A DNA stretch of 64,000 nt from UBA6059 sp040219045. GTDB lineage: Bacteria > Bacteroidota > Bacteroidia > Cytophagales > Cyclobacteriaceae. Shown one piece after another: positions 36,537 to 44,724 of this stretch; position 1 is the first letter of the stretch; each line of letters starts with the position of its first letter. The stretch spans positions 1,798,001-1,862,000 of the forward strand of contig OZ245881.1 in the NCBI GenBank assembly GCA_965229505.1, written 5' to 3'. Position numbers and translations under genes: made by a program. The notes under the pieces were generated by a model. The model saw only the letters and a list, made by a program, of their open reading frames with translations. It searched no databases and had not been told where the DNA came from.

Positions 36537-36563
36537 TTTTAAATCCCACTTTGTGGGTAAATT
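36537..36563. repeat. Dyad element, copy A of two
   Basis: TTTTAAAT-CCCAC-TTT-GTGGG-TAAATT: a perfect 5-bp hairpin flanked by TTAAA/TAAATT. A near copy is at 46123-46148. Both lie in divergent intergenic regions in the same orientation relative to the plus-strand gene (47 and 63 bp before its start). It could be a binding site of a shared regulator or a small interspersed repeat. Confidence 0.5.
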
Positions 36564-36609
36564 GCGGGTGAGGCATATCCTTCGATGAACGAAAATCTCT
36601 ATTATTTAA

Positions 36610-37524
36610 GTGTCTAAATTTATCAATAAATATTTCCTCCGCGTCTTTAGCGTCCTGATTTTCATTGGGCTGTACCCATGTAGCCTTACGCTAGCGCAAA
36701 GTGATTCGACCAGATTGCTCTCGACGTTGAAACAACTCTGCACTGAAGTGGCGGGAGGTCGCAAACCTGGCACAGAGGGCCACCGATGGGCGCTAGATTT
36801 TATTCTTGATGAGTTTAAGAGTATCGGTTTGCAACCTGTCGGAGAGAGTTTTCTTCAAAGCTCCCATGCCCCTAATGGGCTCAGGCTGCACAATATACAC
36901 GGGATGATCCGCGGCAAAACTGATCGCTACATGCTTGTCACTGCCCATTATGACCATCTGGGTGAAACAGAAGGTGGTCTTTACTATGGCTGTGATGATA
37001 ATGCCTCCGGCGTAGCAACCATGCTGGAAATTGCCCACTACTATGCAGATAATACTCTGGAGCATTCATTGATATTCATTGCCTTTGACATGGAAGAACT
37101 GGGCTTGCTAGGCGCAGAGCATTGGGTCAACCACCCACCAGTGCCACTAAAAAAGATAGACCTAATCCTGAATATGGACATGGTGAGCAAGAATGCTAAA
37201 AACGAAATCTTTGCTTCAGGAACTTCTCACCAACCGAAATTGAAGCCCTCGGTACAGGCCGCAGCGAAAGGGTTCGAGAGTCTTTCGGTAAAGTTTGGAC
37301 ATGATAAAGCCAAAACAAGAGATCAAGACTGGACCTACTCATCAGATCACGGCCCGTTTTATTCCAAAGGGGTGCCTTATTTATACTTTGGCGTAGAGGA
37401 TCATCCACATTATCACCAGCCTACGGACACCTTTGAGCGCACCAATTTCTCTTTTTATTGGCAGGTGACTAACTTCCTGATAGCGACTGTTGATCAACTT
37501 GATAAATATCTAGCGAATGAGTGA
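36610..37524 (+). CDS. Secreted M28 family zinc peptidase
   Basis: 304 residues from GTG 36610, with a signal peptide (about 9-30, ending SLTLAQ). M28 metal ligands are visible: VTAHYDHLG (about 108-116; His), GCDDNASGVATMLE (about 127-140; Asp), FDMEELGLLGAEHW (about 158-171; catalytic and metal Glu), LNMDMVS (about 191; Asp) and HPHYHQPTDTFE near 270 (His). These enzymes are exported aminopeptidases. It overlaps tag by 8 bp, and a Kazal inhibitor lipoprotein follows tag, so a peptidase and a peptidase inhibitor share a transcript. Confidence 0.92.
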   Translation: MSKFINKYFLRVFSVLIFIGLYPCSLTLAQSDSTRLLSTLKQLCTEVAGGRKPGTEGHRWALDFILDEFKSIGLQPVGESFLQSSHAPNGLRLHNIHGMIRGKTDRYMLVTAHYDHLGETEGGLYYGCDDNASGVATMLEIAHYYADNTLEHSLIFIAFDMEELGLLGAEHWVNHPPVPLKKIDLILNMDMVSKNAKNEIFASGTSHQPKLKPSVQAAAKGFESLSVKFGHDKAKTRDQDWTYSSDHGPFYSKGVPYLYFGVEDHPHYHQPTDTFERTNFSFYWQVTNFLIATVDQLDKYLANE

Positions 37525-38089
37525 GCCAAAGCGATGTGGGTGGGTGGAGAATACGTTTGATCTCTACTATCAGTACCATGACAAAGAATGGGGGGTGCCT
37601 GTTCACGATGAAAAGCGGCATTATGAGTTTCTCATCCTGGAAGGTGCTCAAGCGGGTCTAAGTTGGAGCACAATACTCAACAAAAGAGAAGGCTACCGTG
37701 AAGTTTTTGCAGATTTCGATCCGGTGGAGGTGGCCAGGTTTACCGAATCTCAAATTGAGGGTGCGCTGCTCAACCCTCGAATTATTCGCAACAAGCTGAA
37801 GGTACGCTCTGCGGTGACTAACGCCCAGCGATTTCTGGAGGTGCAAAAGGAGTTCGGTACTTTCGACAAGTACATCTGGTCTTTTGTCGATGGAACGCCA
37901 ATCATCAACCATTGGAGGTCTATGTCCGAGGTGCCCGTTACCACATTTATTTCTGATAAGCTGAGCAAAGACTTGAAAAAGCGAGGCTTCAAGTTCGTGG
38001 GCAGCACGATCATCTATGCACATATGCAGGCTATCGGCATGGTCAATGACCATACAGTTGACTGCTTCAGACACAAAGAATTACTATGA
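37517..38089 (+). CDS. tag: DNA-3-methyladenine glycosylase I
   Basis: 190 residues. RCGWVENTFDLYYQYHDKEWG (6-26, given to place the motif) matches the Tag N-terminus, with Cys7 and His21 as zinc ligands; LEGAQAGLSWSTILNKR (about 41-57) and VDGTPIINHWRS follow. The other zinc ligands are His179 and Cys183 in DHTVDCFRH, with the E. coli spacing. The enzyme excises 3-methyladenine from alkylated DNA in the cytosol. It overlaps the M28 gene by 8 bp and the Kazal gene by 4 bp. Confidence 0.94.
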   Translation: MSEPKRCGWVENTFDLYYQYHDKEWGVPVHDEKRHYEFLILEGAQAGLSWSTILNKREGYREVFADFDPVEVARFTESQIEGALLNPRIIRNKLKVRSAVTNAQRFLEVQKEFGTFDKYIWSFVDGTPIINHWRSMSEVPVTTFISDKLSKDLKKRGFKFVGSTIIYAHMQAIGMVNDHTVDCFRHKELL

Positions 38090-38304
38090 AAGGACTACTG
38101 GTTATCACAATGCTCCTCTTAATGGCTGCCGGTTGCAAGAAGGATGACTTAACTGAGTGCATCGATCAAAGCAAAATCAACCCGACCGCCATTTGTACAA
38201 TGGATTACACTCCTGTCTGTGGCTGTGATGGCAAGACCTACAGCAATGTCTGTGCAGCTGAGAACAATGGGGTGACTTCCTGGGTGGAGGGCGAGTGTGG
38301 CTAA
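38086..38304 (+). CDS. Kazal-domain lipoprotein (putative serine protease inhibitor)
   Basis: 72 residues. A lipoprotein signal ends in AAGC (lipidated Cys17). The mature part is one Kazal domain with six cysteines (25, 37, 45, 47, 56, 71) and the signature PVCGCDGKTYSNVC. Kazal domains inhibit serine proteases; the reactive-site loop would lie between Cys37 and Cys45. It starts inside the tag stop (ATGA overlap). A membrane-bound inhibitor could protect the cell from its own or foreign proteases. Single-domain bacterial Kazal lipoproteins are known but rarely studied. Confidence 0.88.
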   Translation: MKGLLVITMLLLMAAGCKKDDLTECIDQSKINPTAICTMDYTPVCGCDGKTYSNVCAAENNGVTSWVEGECG

Positions 38305-38342
38305 ACGTTTCAGCTTCGTGGTGCTTAGCGCAGGGTCATTCC

Positions 38343-39299
38343 TCACTTAAAAGGCAGATTCCCCAAATCGACATTGCCCCCGGTGATGATGATACCGACC
38401 TTCTTACCAGCAAATACCTTTGGGTGCTTAAGTACGGCAGCTACGGGTACCGCGCATGAAGGCTCGATAATGATCTTCATCCGCTCCCAGATCATGCGCA
38501 TGGCATCAATGATTTCCTGCTCGCTCACCGTGTAGATTGCTTTCGCATGCTCTTTGATGATCTCAAAGTTGCGCACGCCAAGGGAGGTCTTTAATCCGTC
38601 AGCAATAGTATCGGGGTTTTTGACAGGTATCAATTTGCCTTTGGTGAAAGACTCCCAAGCATCATTGGCATTTTCTGGTTCTGCGAGAATAACGTCTGTG
38701 TTGGGACTCAAATAATTTACCGCTAGGGCGGTACCAGCTGCAAGGCCTCCTCCACCTACGGGTGTCATCATGATATCCAGGTCTGGATACTCCTCGATAA
38801 ACTCTTTAGCTGCAGTCGCCTGACCTGCGATTATGCCATAGTTATCAAAGGGATGCACGAATATGGCGCCAGTTTTAGCTACCACCTTATCACAAGTCGC
38901 TTGCCGCGCCTTTTCATTGGGCTCACAAAAAATTATCTCAGCCCCATAGCCAGCGACTGCTTTTTTCTTGACTTCCGGCGCATTCTTTGGCATGACAATA
39001 TACGCTTTGGTACCTGCCAGTTTCGAAGCGAGTGCTACCGCCTGGGCGTGGTTGCCGGAGCTGTGTGTTGCAAAGCCATTCACACGCTCTTCAGGACGAT
39101 AGGACATGATGACGTTTGTCGCCCCGCGCATTTTGAAGGCGCCAATCTTCTGGAAGTTTTCACACTTGAAGAAAATTTTCGCGCCAGCTATCTCATCCAC
39201 ACTGTGAGAAGTCAGGACGGGTGTGTGAATGATGTAACTACTGATACGCTGATGCGCACGTTTGATATCGCTTAGGCTGGGGATCTTTTCTTCACTCAT
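38343..39299 (-). CDS. PLP-dependent threonine/serine dehydratase-like enzyme
   Basis: 318 residues, the length of catabolic threonine dehydratase or serine racemase, without the C-terminal ACT domain of biosynthetic IlvA. KCENFQKIGAFKMRGA (45-60) carries the PLP-binding Lys56; SSGNHAQAVA (about 80-89) and the phosphate-binding VGGGGLAAG (about 182-190) follow. Reaction: deamination of Thr/Ser to 2-oxo acids, or Ser racemisation; sequence alone does not decide. The gene is transcribed alone, toward the Kazal gene. Confidence 0.9.
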   Translation of the reverse strand: MSEEKIPSLSDIKRAHQRISSYIIHTPVLTSHSVDEIAGAKIFFKCENFQKIGAFKMRGATNVIMSYRPEERVNGFATHSSGNHAQAVALASKLAGTKAYIVMPKNAPEVKKKAVAGYGAEIIFCEPNEKARQATCDKVVAKTGAIFVHPFDNYGIIAGQATAAKEFIEEYPDLDIMMTPVGGGGLAAGTALAVNYLSPNTDVILAEPENANDAWESFTKGKLIPVKNPDTIADGLKTSLGVRNFEIIKEHAKAIYTVSEQEIIDAMRMIWERMKIIIEPSCAVPVAAVLKHPKVFAGKKVGIIITGGNVDLGNLPFK

Positions 39300-39374
39300 A
39301 GTGCAAATGTTAACAAAAGTGCGAGCACGAACAATCTCTTTTTGATGAGTTCACTATTTGGTAATCTCCAGGGA

Positions 39375-39704
39375 CTAGTACGTGCCAATGTAGATTCCAT
39401 CCTGGCGGGTCTCGATGGCGTAAACCTCCAAATCATCGCATCTGTTCTCCGCTTCTTGACCATTGGAGAGCTTGAATCGATAATAGTGGAGTGGGCAGAT
39501 AATTTCACCAAAGCCATTAAGTCGTCCGTCACCGAGTGAAGCTTTCATATGAGGGCATTGGTCGTTGACGGCCCACAGTTCTTGTTGATAGCGGATAAGG
39601 CTCACTTTCATTCCATCCACAGTGGCTCGGCGTATACCAGCTTCGGGTATAGCCTTCTCAGCAGCTTCCCAGTTGTCAAACAGTTTGTGCCATCGTCGTG
39701 TCAT
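39375..39704 (-). CDS. Rieske [2Fe-2S] ferredoxin-like protein
   Basis: 109 residues from ATG 39704 (ATG 39749 would add 15 residues not seen in the family). The Rieske cluster motif is complete: QCPHMKAS (C-x-H) and, 17 residues after it, CPLHYYRF (C-x-x-H). These soluble small proteins carry electrons to oxygenases or serve as nitrite-reductase-like small subunits. No oxygenase gene is adjacent; the CrtA-like and flavin monooxygenases in the window are 5 and 11 kb away. It diverges from the class V aminotransferase gene, with the palindrome CAAATTGAATTTG (39815-39827) between them. Confidence 0.88.
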   Translation of the reverse strand: MTRRWHKLFDNWEAAEKAIPEAGIRRATVDGMKVSLIRYQQELWAVNDQCPHMKASLGDGRLNGFGEIICPLHYYRFKLSNGQEAENRCDDLEVYAIETRQDGIYIGTY

Positions 39705-39814
39705 TGAGTACAAGATTAAGCCATTCCGGTAGGGAAAAGAAAATGTCACGAGCTTGATAGGTCATAGGGTATACCTTATGCCGATCTCGTAATATTCAGT
39801 GAATCATTCCAACT

Positions 39815-39827
39815 CAAATTGAATTTG
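39815..39827. promoter_or_regulatory. 13-nt palindrome in Rieske/aminotransferase divergent region
   Basis: CAAATT-G-AATTTG, a perfect odd palindrome 35 bp before the aminotransferase start. Possible operator; may be chance in AT-rich sequence. Confidence 0.25.
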
Positions 39828-39861
39828 TAATAAGTTAGCCGTTCTACAAACCTCCCTCAAG

Positions 39862-41007
39862 ATGAAATGTCAGCGCGCTAAGTTTATGCTCCCCAGAAAA
39901 ATCGCTTACCTCAACTGTGCGTACATGTCGCCCATGATGAAAAAAGTGGAGAAGGCGGGCATCAAAGGCATACAAATGAAGCGCAAGCCTTATCAGGTAG
40001 GACCAGACGACTTCTTCCATGATACCGAGACGCTGCGGGCGATGTATGCGGAGGTGATTAATGCTCCTGATCCTAATCGAATCGTGGTGATCCCATCGGT
40101 ATCGTACGGCATGGCCAATGTTGCCAACAACGTAAAGTTGAAGAAAGGTGATAAAATCATCGTCATCGGAGAGCAGTTTCCCAGCAATGTCTATCCATGG
40201 ATGGCCGCTTGTAAGGCCGCTGGCGCTACACTACAGATCATCGAGCCGCCTACCGGAAATGAGTCCCGTGGTGCACAGTGGAATGCAGATATCCTGTCGG
40301 CAATTGATAGTAGCACAAAACTCATCGCGCTCGGACATGTACACTGGGCAGACGGTACCCGGTTTGACTTGACGGCTATTCGCGCAAAAACCAAAGAAGT
40401 CAGGGCTCTGATGGTGATCGATGGCACACAGTCCGTAGGTGCACTACCTTTTGATATTCAGGAGTTTGAGCCTGATGCACTAGTCTGCGCTGGATACAAA
40501 TGGCTCATGGGGCCTTACAGCATCGGCTTGGCTTACTACGGCCCAGCCTTTGATGATGGTGCCCCGGTCGAGGACAACTGGATCAATCGGTTTGAGAGCG
40601 AGAATTTCGCTAATCTGGTTAACTATCAGGAGAGCTATCAACCTGGTGCTTTGCGCTATGAGGTCGGAGAGCATAGCAATTTTGTGTTGCTTCCGATGAT
40701 GCTACAAGCAGTAAAGCAGATCAGAAGATGGGGAGTAGATAATATTCAGGGCTATTGCAAAAACTTGTCTGCTCCTTTTCTCGAAGAAATAAAATCATTA
40801 GGGTACCACATGGAGCAAGAGGAATACCGAAGCGCTCACCTCTTTGGAATAAGGCTCGGTGCTGAGCATAGCCTCGAGAAACTTGAGAAGTCGCTCAAGG
40901 CTAACAAGGTAAGTGTTTCTGTTCGCGGTAGCGCCATCCGCATCGCGCCCAATGTATATAATGATGCATTAGATTTTAAGCGGCTGATTCGTGCACTGGA
41001 TATTTAG
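39862..41007 (+). CDS. Class V PLP-dependent aminotransferase/desulfurase-like enzyme
   Basis: 381 residues. The fold-type I class V pattern is clear: NCAYMSPMMKKVE near the start, VIPSVSYGMANVANN (about 75-89), HVHWADGTRFDL (about 157-168), DGTQSVGALPFD (about 190-201) with the PLP-binding Asp, and GYKWLMGPYSIGL (about 211-223) with Schiff-base Lys213. The cysteine loop needed for NifS/SufS desulfurase action is not evident, so isopenicillin-N-epimerase or kynureninase-like roles are possible. It ends 5 bp from the convergent DUF427 gene. Confidence 0.87.
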   Translation: MKCQRAKFMLPRKIAYLNCAYMSPMMKKVEKAGIKGIQMKRKPYQVGPDDFFHDTETLRAMYAEVINAPDPNRIVVIPSVSYGMANVANNVKLKKGDKIIVIGEQFPSNVYPWMAACKAAGATLQIIEPPTGNESRGAQWNADILSAIDSSTKLIALGHVHWADGTRFDLTAIRAKTKEVRALMVIDGTQSVGALPFDIQEFEPDALVCAGYKWLMGPYSIGLAYYGPAFDDGAPVEDNWINRFESENFANLVNYQESYQPGALRYEVGEHSNFVLLPMMLQAVKQIRRWGVDNIQGYCKNLSAPFLEEIKSLGYHMEQEEYRSAHLFGIRLGAEHSLEKLEKSLKANKVSVSVRGSAIRIAPNVYNDALDFKRLIRALDI

Positions 41008-41012
41008 AGGGT

Positions 41013-41294
41013 CTACTTTGAAACCTCTACACCTTTCCAAAAGGCTACATATCCTTTGATGTTTTTTGCGAGTTCGCTGGTCTCAGGATAGTACCAAGCG
41101 GCATCTTTATTCTTCTGTCCCTCTACATCGAGCGTGTAGTAACTCGCTGTGCCCTTCCACGGGCAGACTGTATGCGTGCCTGATTCCTCAAATAGGTCCC
41201 TATTGATCGACTGTGGTGGAAAATAGTGATTGCCTTCGACCACTACTGTGTCATCACTTTCTGCTAAGACCTGTCCGTTCCAAATTGCTTTCAT
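41013..41294 (-). CDS. DUF427 family protein
   Basis: 93 residues. The DUF427 barrel motifs are present: MKAIWNGQVLAESDDTVVVEGNHYFPP at the N-terminus (shown in part: AIWNGQVLAESDDT, EGNHYFPP), CPWKGTASYY (about 44-53) and AAWYYPETS (about 66-74). The family is a small cytosolic beta-tent fold of unknown role. It is a single gene facing the aminotransferase. Confidence 0.9.
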   Translation of the reverse strand: MKAIWNGQVLAESDDTVVVEGNHYFPPQSINRDLFEESGTHTVCPWKGTASYYTLDVEGQKNKDAAWYYPETSELAKNIKGYVAFWKGVEVSK

Positions 41295-41372
41295 ATCTGT
41301 TGGTTTTTTAACTCAATCGATACAACGATCATTTGTTCAGTTTGGATCAAAACTTTGGTCAGGTCTCTGACA

Positions 41373-41858
41373 CTAAAAGCTACTTTGGCGCATTTTGTCG
41401 AGTAGGGTCTGCTGGTCCAGCACTTCTGTGAAGTCCTGATAGGGTATCCCCTGCTCGAACAAGAATGCTGTCGTAAGCTTCTTCACTGCATCATGAAGTG
41501 CCTCTGGCTTATATGGCTTCTCCAGGTATTGGTCGATGTTGGCCTTGTTGATAGCTGTAATGGTATCCTGATGTGTCGCCAATCCGGTCAAAAGCATCTT
41601 CTTCGTGCCATCAAATCGACCATCATCATTTACCTCAATCAGGAAATCAACGCCTGTCTTACCCGGCATGACGTGATCCGATATGATCAGGGCAATCAGT
41701 TCTCCATTGCTATCCATTTCATCCAGTAGCTCCCAAGCCTCATCCGCCGACTCGCATTCTTCGATGGTATAATATCGCTCAAATGACTCCAGGTCAGTCA
41801 TCAAAGAGGACAACACCGTGCGCTGGTCGTCAACACATATAATGTTAATCTTTTCCAT
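41373..41858 (-). CDS. Single-domain response regulator
   Basis: 161 residues from ATG 41858 (ATG 41876 would add six residues and enlarge the overlap). Receiver motifs: acidic DD at 10-11, phosphoacceptor Asp61 in LIISDHVMPG, Thr/Ala in LLTGLAT and Lys in LEKPYKPEAL. No output domain follows; the last 30 residues are a helix (VLDQQTLLDKMRQS). Its start lies inside the end of the sensor kinase gene, so it receives phosphate from that kinase and probably acts on a protein partner or returns phosphate in a relay. Confidence 0.9.
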   Translation of the reverse strand: MEKINIICVDDQRTVLSSLMTDLESFERYYTIEECESADEAWELLDEMDSNGELIALIISDHVMPGKTGVDFLIEVNDDGRFDGTKKMLLTGLATHQDTITAINKANIDQYLEKPYKPEALHDAVKKLTTAFLFEQGIPYQDFTEVLDQQTLLDKMRQSSF

Positions 41859-43191
41859 AATCGTAGGGGATTTCAATGATAAAGGAGGTTTCTCCGGGTT
41901 GACTTTTGACTGTTATCTTTCCTTCATAGCTAGTGATCAATCGCTGCACAATAGAAAGGCCTAAGCCCAACCCAAACGAGAGCCCACCGACTTTTGTAGT
42001 AAAGCTCGGTTGAAAAATTTTGGCCTTGATGTGCTTGGGGATGCCTGGCCCATTGTCTCTAAGGATGATTCGAATATCCTTTTTCCTCTTTTTCGTTACC
42101 ACAAGTAATGTCGGTTCGGGGGTCCCGGCCTGCTGCATTGCCTCACACGCATTCTTAATAATGTTGATCCACACCTGTACAAACTCCCCGCTATTACCAT
42201 AAATCATGGGTAATTCATCAAATTCAGTTTGTACGTTGATTGTGCGCAATGGAGAGGTAAGGATGCCCATGGCCTCTCGGATCGTCTCGTTGATCTGGAG
42301 TCCGTCTTGCCGATCCGAGCGATTCGCACCAAGCTGCTTTACAGACTTGACCACATGGATCGCATGCTGTGCGGCCAACTGCATGTCATTAAAGGCCTTT
42401 CCGAGTTCCCAATATTGTGCGAGGTTGGTTAGCTCTGTATCGTTTTCCGATAGGATCTGATCGATTGGCAGCCCTGTGCGAGCGAGCTTTTTGGCCAGGC
42501 TTCTATCTAGTTTTCGCTTTTTCTGAAGTTCTCCGGCACGTTCACGCACCTCTGTAGTCGGCAAGGGAATGGCACTCTCCGTTCCGGATTTGTAGTATTT
42601 CTGATATTGTGGTACTCGCTCAGCGATAAGCTCCTCTATTCGACCTGAAATCCAGTCCGTATTTCTCTCAAGTACCATAATGGCATTGTTCAGCTCATGG
42701 GCCAGGCCGGCAGCCATCTGACCCAATGTTGCCATTTTATCTGCTTCAAAGAGCCTGTTCGTAGTATTCCGATTCTGAATCGAGACCTCATGCGCAAGTT
42801 GCTGGCGAGCGGAAAGTTCGTGCACAACCACCTGTAGGGCATCTTCCAGCGCTTTTTGATACTTCCCATGATCCGCCACAATCAGGCCGTCCGTTTCAAT
42901 ATACGCCAATTGACAATCCGTCTGAGCGATGATGCGGGTAGCGCTTATATATGTCCTTGAGAAGAAACTGTAGACGCCTACAAACATTCCTTTTGTACTA
43001 CGAAAGAGTTCGTAATAGTTTTCATCTTCGTCACGGACGTTCCCAGTCAATGTGCCCTCCTGAATCAGGTAAAGGCGCATATTGGGTTCGCCCTGATCCA
43101 TCAACACCTCATCTTTTTTGAGGATCAGTTGCTTGGAGGGGTCATTGAAATACTCCTGAAGCAATCCGCCGATTCTAGATTCCGCTGGCAT
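41845..43191 (-). CDS. Cyclic-nucleotide-binding-domain sensor histidine kinase
   Basis: 448 residues, no membrane helix. Residues 15-125 form a Crp-like cNMP-binding domain (LYLIQEGTLTGNV, MFVGVYSFFS). A coiled helix (125-150) leads to the HisKA-like box MATLGQMAAGLAHELNNAI with His165. About 100 residues of helix lie between it and the HATPase domain, which has VWINIIKNACEAMQ (N box), DNGPGIP (G1) and SFGLGLGLSIVQRL (G2). It is a cytosolic kinase that may sense a nucleotide or another ligand. It overlaps the receiver gene and abuts the DASS transporter gene (TGATG). Confidence 0.9.
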   Translation of the reverse strand: MPAESRIGGLLQEYFNDPSKQLILKKDEVLMDQGEPNMRLYLIQEGTLTGNVRDEDENYYELFRSTKGMFVGVYSFFSRTYISATRIIAQTDCQLAYIETDGLIVADHGKYQKALEDALQVVVHELSARQQLAHEVSIQNRNTTNRLFEADKMATLGQMAAGLAHELNNAIMVLERNTDWISGRIEELIAERVPQYQKYYKSGTESAIPLPTTEVRERAGELQKKRKLDRSLAKKLARTGLPIDQILSENDTELTNLAQYWELGKAFNDMQLAAQHAIHVVKSVKQLGANRSDRQDGLQINETIREAMGILTSPLRTINVQTEFDELPMIYGNSGEFVQVWINIIKNACEAMQQAGTPEPTLLVVTKKRKKDIRIILRDNGPGIPKHIKAKIFQPSFTTKVGGLSFGLGLGLSIVQRLITSYEGKITVKSQPGETSFIIEIPYDYGKD

Positions 43192-44606
43192 CAGAAGAAG
43201 TTAGTGATTTTCAGAGCAAACATCAGCGCATAGATTCCTATAAGGCCTATCAGGCCGACCAGCACACCTACCTTGGTCATGTCTTCTGTCTTGATTAGAC
43301 CTGTGGCATGCGCCAATGCATTGGGAGGGGTGGAAATCGGTAGTGCCATACCCAATGATGCCGCCATGGCCACTGAGAGTATAAGCATCTTGCTTCCTCC
43401 TAACCCTTCTAAAGCAGGTAGTGCCGTTCCAAGGGCTGCTATGATGGGTAATAGCAAGTTCGCGGTAGCGGTATTAGACATGAAGTTCGCCATGAGTGTC
43501 GCTAACACTGTCGCTGCTACCACAATGAGGTAGGGTGAAAGCTCATCGAAAGCGATATTATTGATCAGGTTGGACGCTAATCCAGTCTTGTCCAAAGCCA
43601 ATCCGAGAGCGATACCACCGGACACCAGCCAGAGCACATCCCAGCTGAGTTTTTTTAGGTCTTCTTTGGTGATAATACTCGTTGCTAGAAACACACCTAC
43701 CGGAATAAGACCAACAACGTAGGCGTTCATACCATGAAGGAAGTCGAACAGCCATAGTAGTATGGTTAAGCCAAAGGTCACATAGACGATGTATGCTTTT
43801 GATGACCTTAAAAACTGACCTTTGATATTCAGATTCACCGCTGAAGTGGTAGATGGATAGAACCACATCAAGAGTACCCATACCACAAAAAGCATCACCA
43901 CTACGTAAGGCAAACCAAAAACCATCCATGAGCCGAATGTAATGTTGTCTGCCCCAGTCAGGTATTTTAAAGCTATTGCATTGGGAGGTGTGCCGATGGG
44001 CGTGGCAATACCTCCAATATTCGCGGCAAAGGGTATGGCCAGCGCCAGCCCAATTTTGCCAGCATCTCCCTTGTCAAATGCTGCTAAGACTGGGACCAGC
44101 AGTGAGAGCATCATTGCGGTAGTGGCTGTATTACTCATGAACATGGAGAAAGTAGCAGTAATGGCCATGATGCCCAACATCAAATATTTTGGATTGGTAC
44201 CAAAGGGCTTGAGTAGCACTCTCGCCAGATTTTGATCAAGCCTGTATTTGGTAGCGGCCATGGCCAGGAAAAAGCCCCCAAGGAAAAGCATAATGATCGG
44301 TGAGGCAAAAGTGGCCATGATAGTCTGGTATGGAATCAACTCACCAAAGCTCGTCGTACCAGCACCCGCGATCAACGGCGCAAGCCCGGAGGTCGACATA
44401 GTTATAAGCTCTAAAACTATGATGATCAAAGAGGTCGCATAAATAGGAATTGGCTCCAGTATCCACAGCAGGGCCGCCAAAAAGAAAAGGGCAATAACTC
44501 GCCGCTGGATAATGTCAAGACCTTCGATTCCGAATGACTCTACGGGTATTAGAAGTATAATAATCGGTACCAGAATTGATACCCAAAGTTTCCAGTTCGT
44601 CTTCAT
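43191..44606 (-). CDS. DASS/SLC13 family Na+:anion symporter
   Basis: 471 residues, about 11-12 membrane helices. Both signature S-N-T motifs of the divalent anion:sodium symporters are present: MFMSNTATTAMMLSLL (about 154-169) and FMSNTATANLLLP (about 376-388), each followed or preceded by a P-rich repeat (IATPIGTPPNAI, LPISTPPNAL). Members import dicarboxylates such as succinate, citrate or sulfate. It heads a three-gene unit with a cNMP-domain kinase and a receiver, so the transporter and phosphorelay probably work together, the transporter perhaps as sensor. Confidence 0.92.
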   Translation of the reverse strand: MKTNWKLWVSILVPIIILLIPVESFGIEGLDIIQRRVIALFFLAALLWILEPIPIYATSLIIIVLELITMSTSGLAPLIAGAGTTSFGELIPYQTIMATFASPIIMLFLGGFFLAMAATKYRLDQNLARVLLKPFGTNPKYLMLGIMAITATFSMFMSNTATTAMMLSLLVPVLAAFDKGDAGKIGLALAIPFAANIGGIATPIGTPPNAIALKYLTGADNITFGSWMVFGLPYVVVMLFVVWVLLMWFYPSTTSAVNLNIKGQFLRSSKAYIVYVTFGLTILLWLFDFLHGMNAYVVGLIPVGVFLATSIITKEDLKKLSWDVLWLVSGGIALGLALDKTGLASNLINNIAFDELSPYLIVVAATVLATLMANFMSNTATANLLLPIIAALGTALPALEGLGGSKMLILSVAMAASLGMALPISTPPNALAHATGLIKTEDMTKVGVLVGLIGLIGIYALMFALKITNFF

Positions 44607-44626
44607 GTGCTGTAACTGCTATGCAG

Positions 44627-44634
44627 CAAAAGTA
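44627..44634 (-). promoter_or_regulatory. Putative Bacteroidota -7 promoter box of the DASS operon
   Basis: On the minus strand TACTTTTG matches the Bacteroidota -7 consensus TAnnTTTG and lies 20 bp before the start codon. A clear -33 TTG at proper spacing was not found, so support is partial. Confidence 0.4.
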
Positions 44635-44724
44635 CACCAGCATGAAGCTTGTAAAATGAACATTTGGATGTACAAAATATGACTTTCGACATGATATTGC
44701 GCAGTGTCTCTTTTGCAAAAACGC

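Noticed and set aside
36469..36576. 36-residue N-terminal extension of the secreted unknown protein up to ATG 36576
   Set aside because: The extension has no protein-like pattern, precedes the signal peptide and contains dyad copy A; TTG 36468 fits better.
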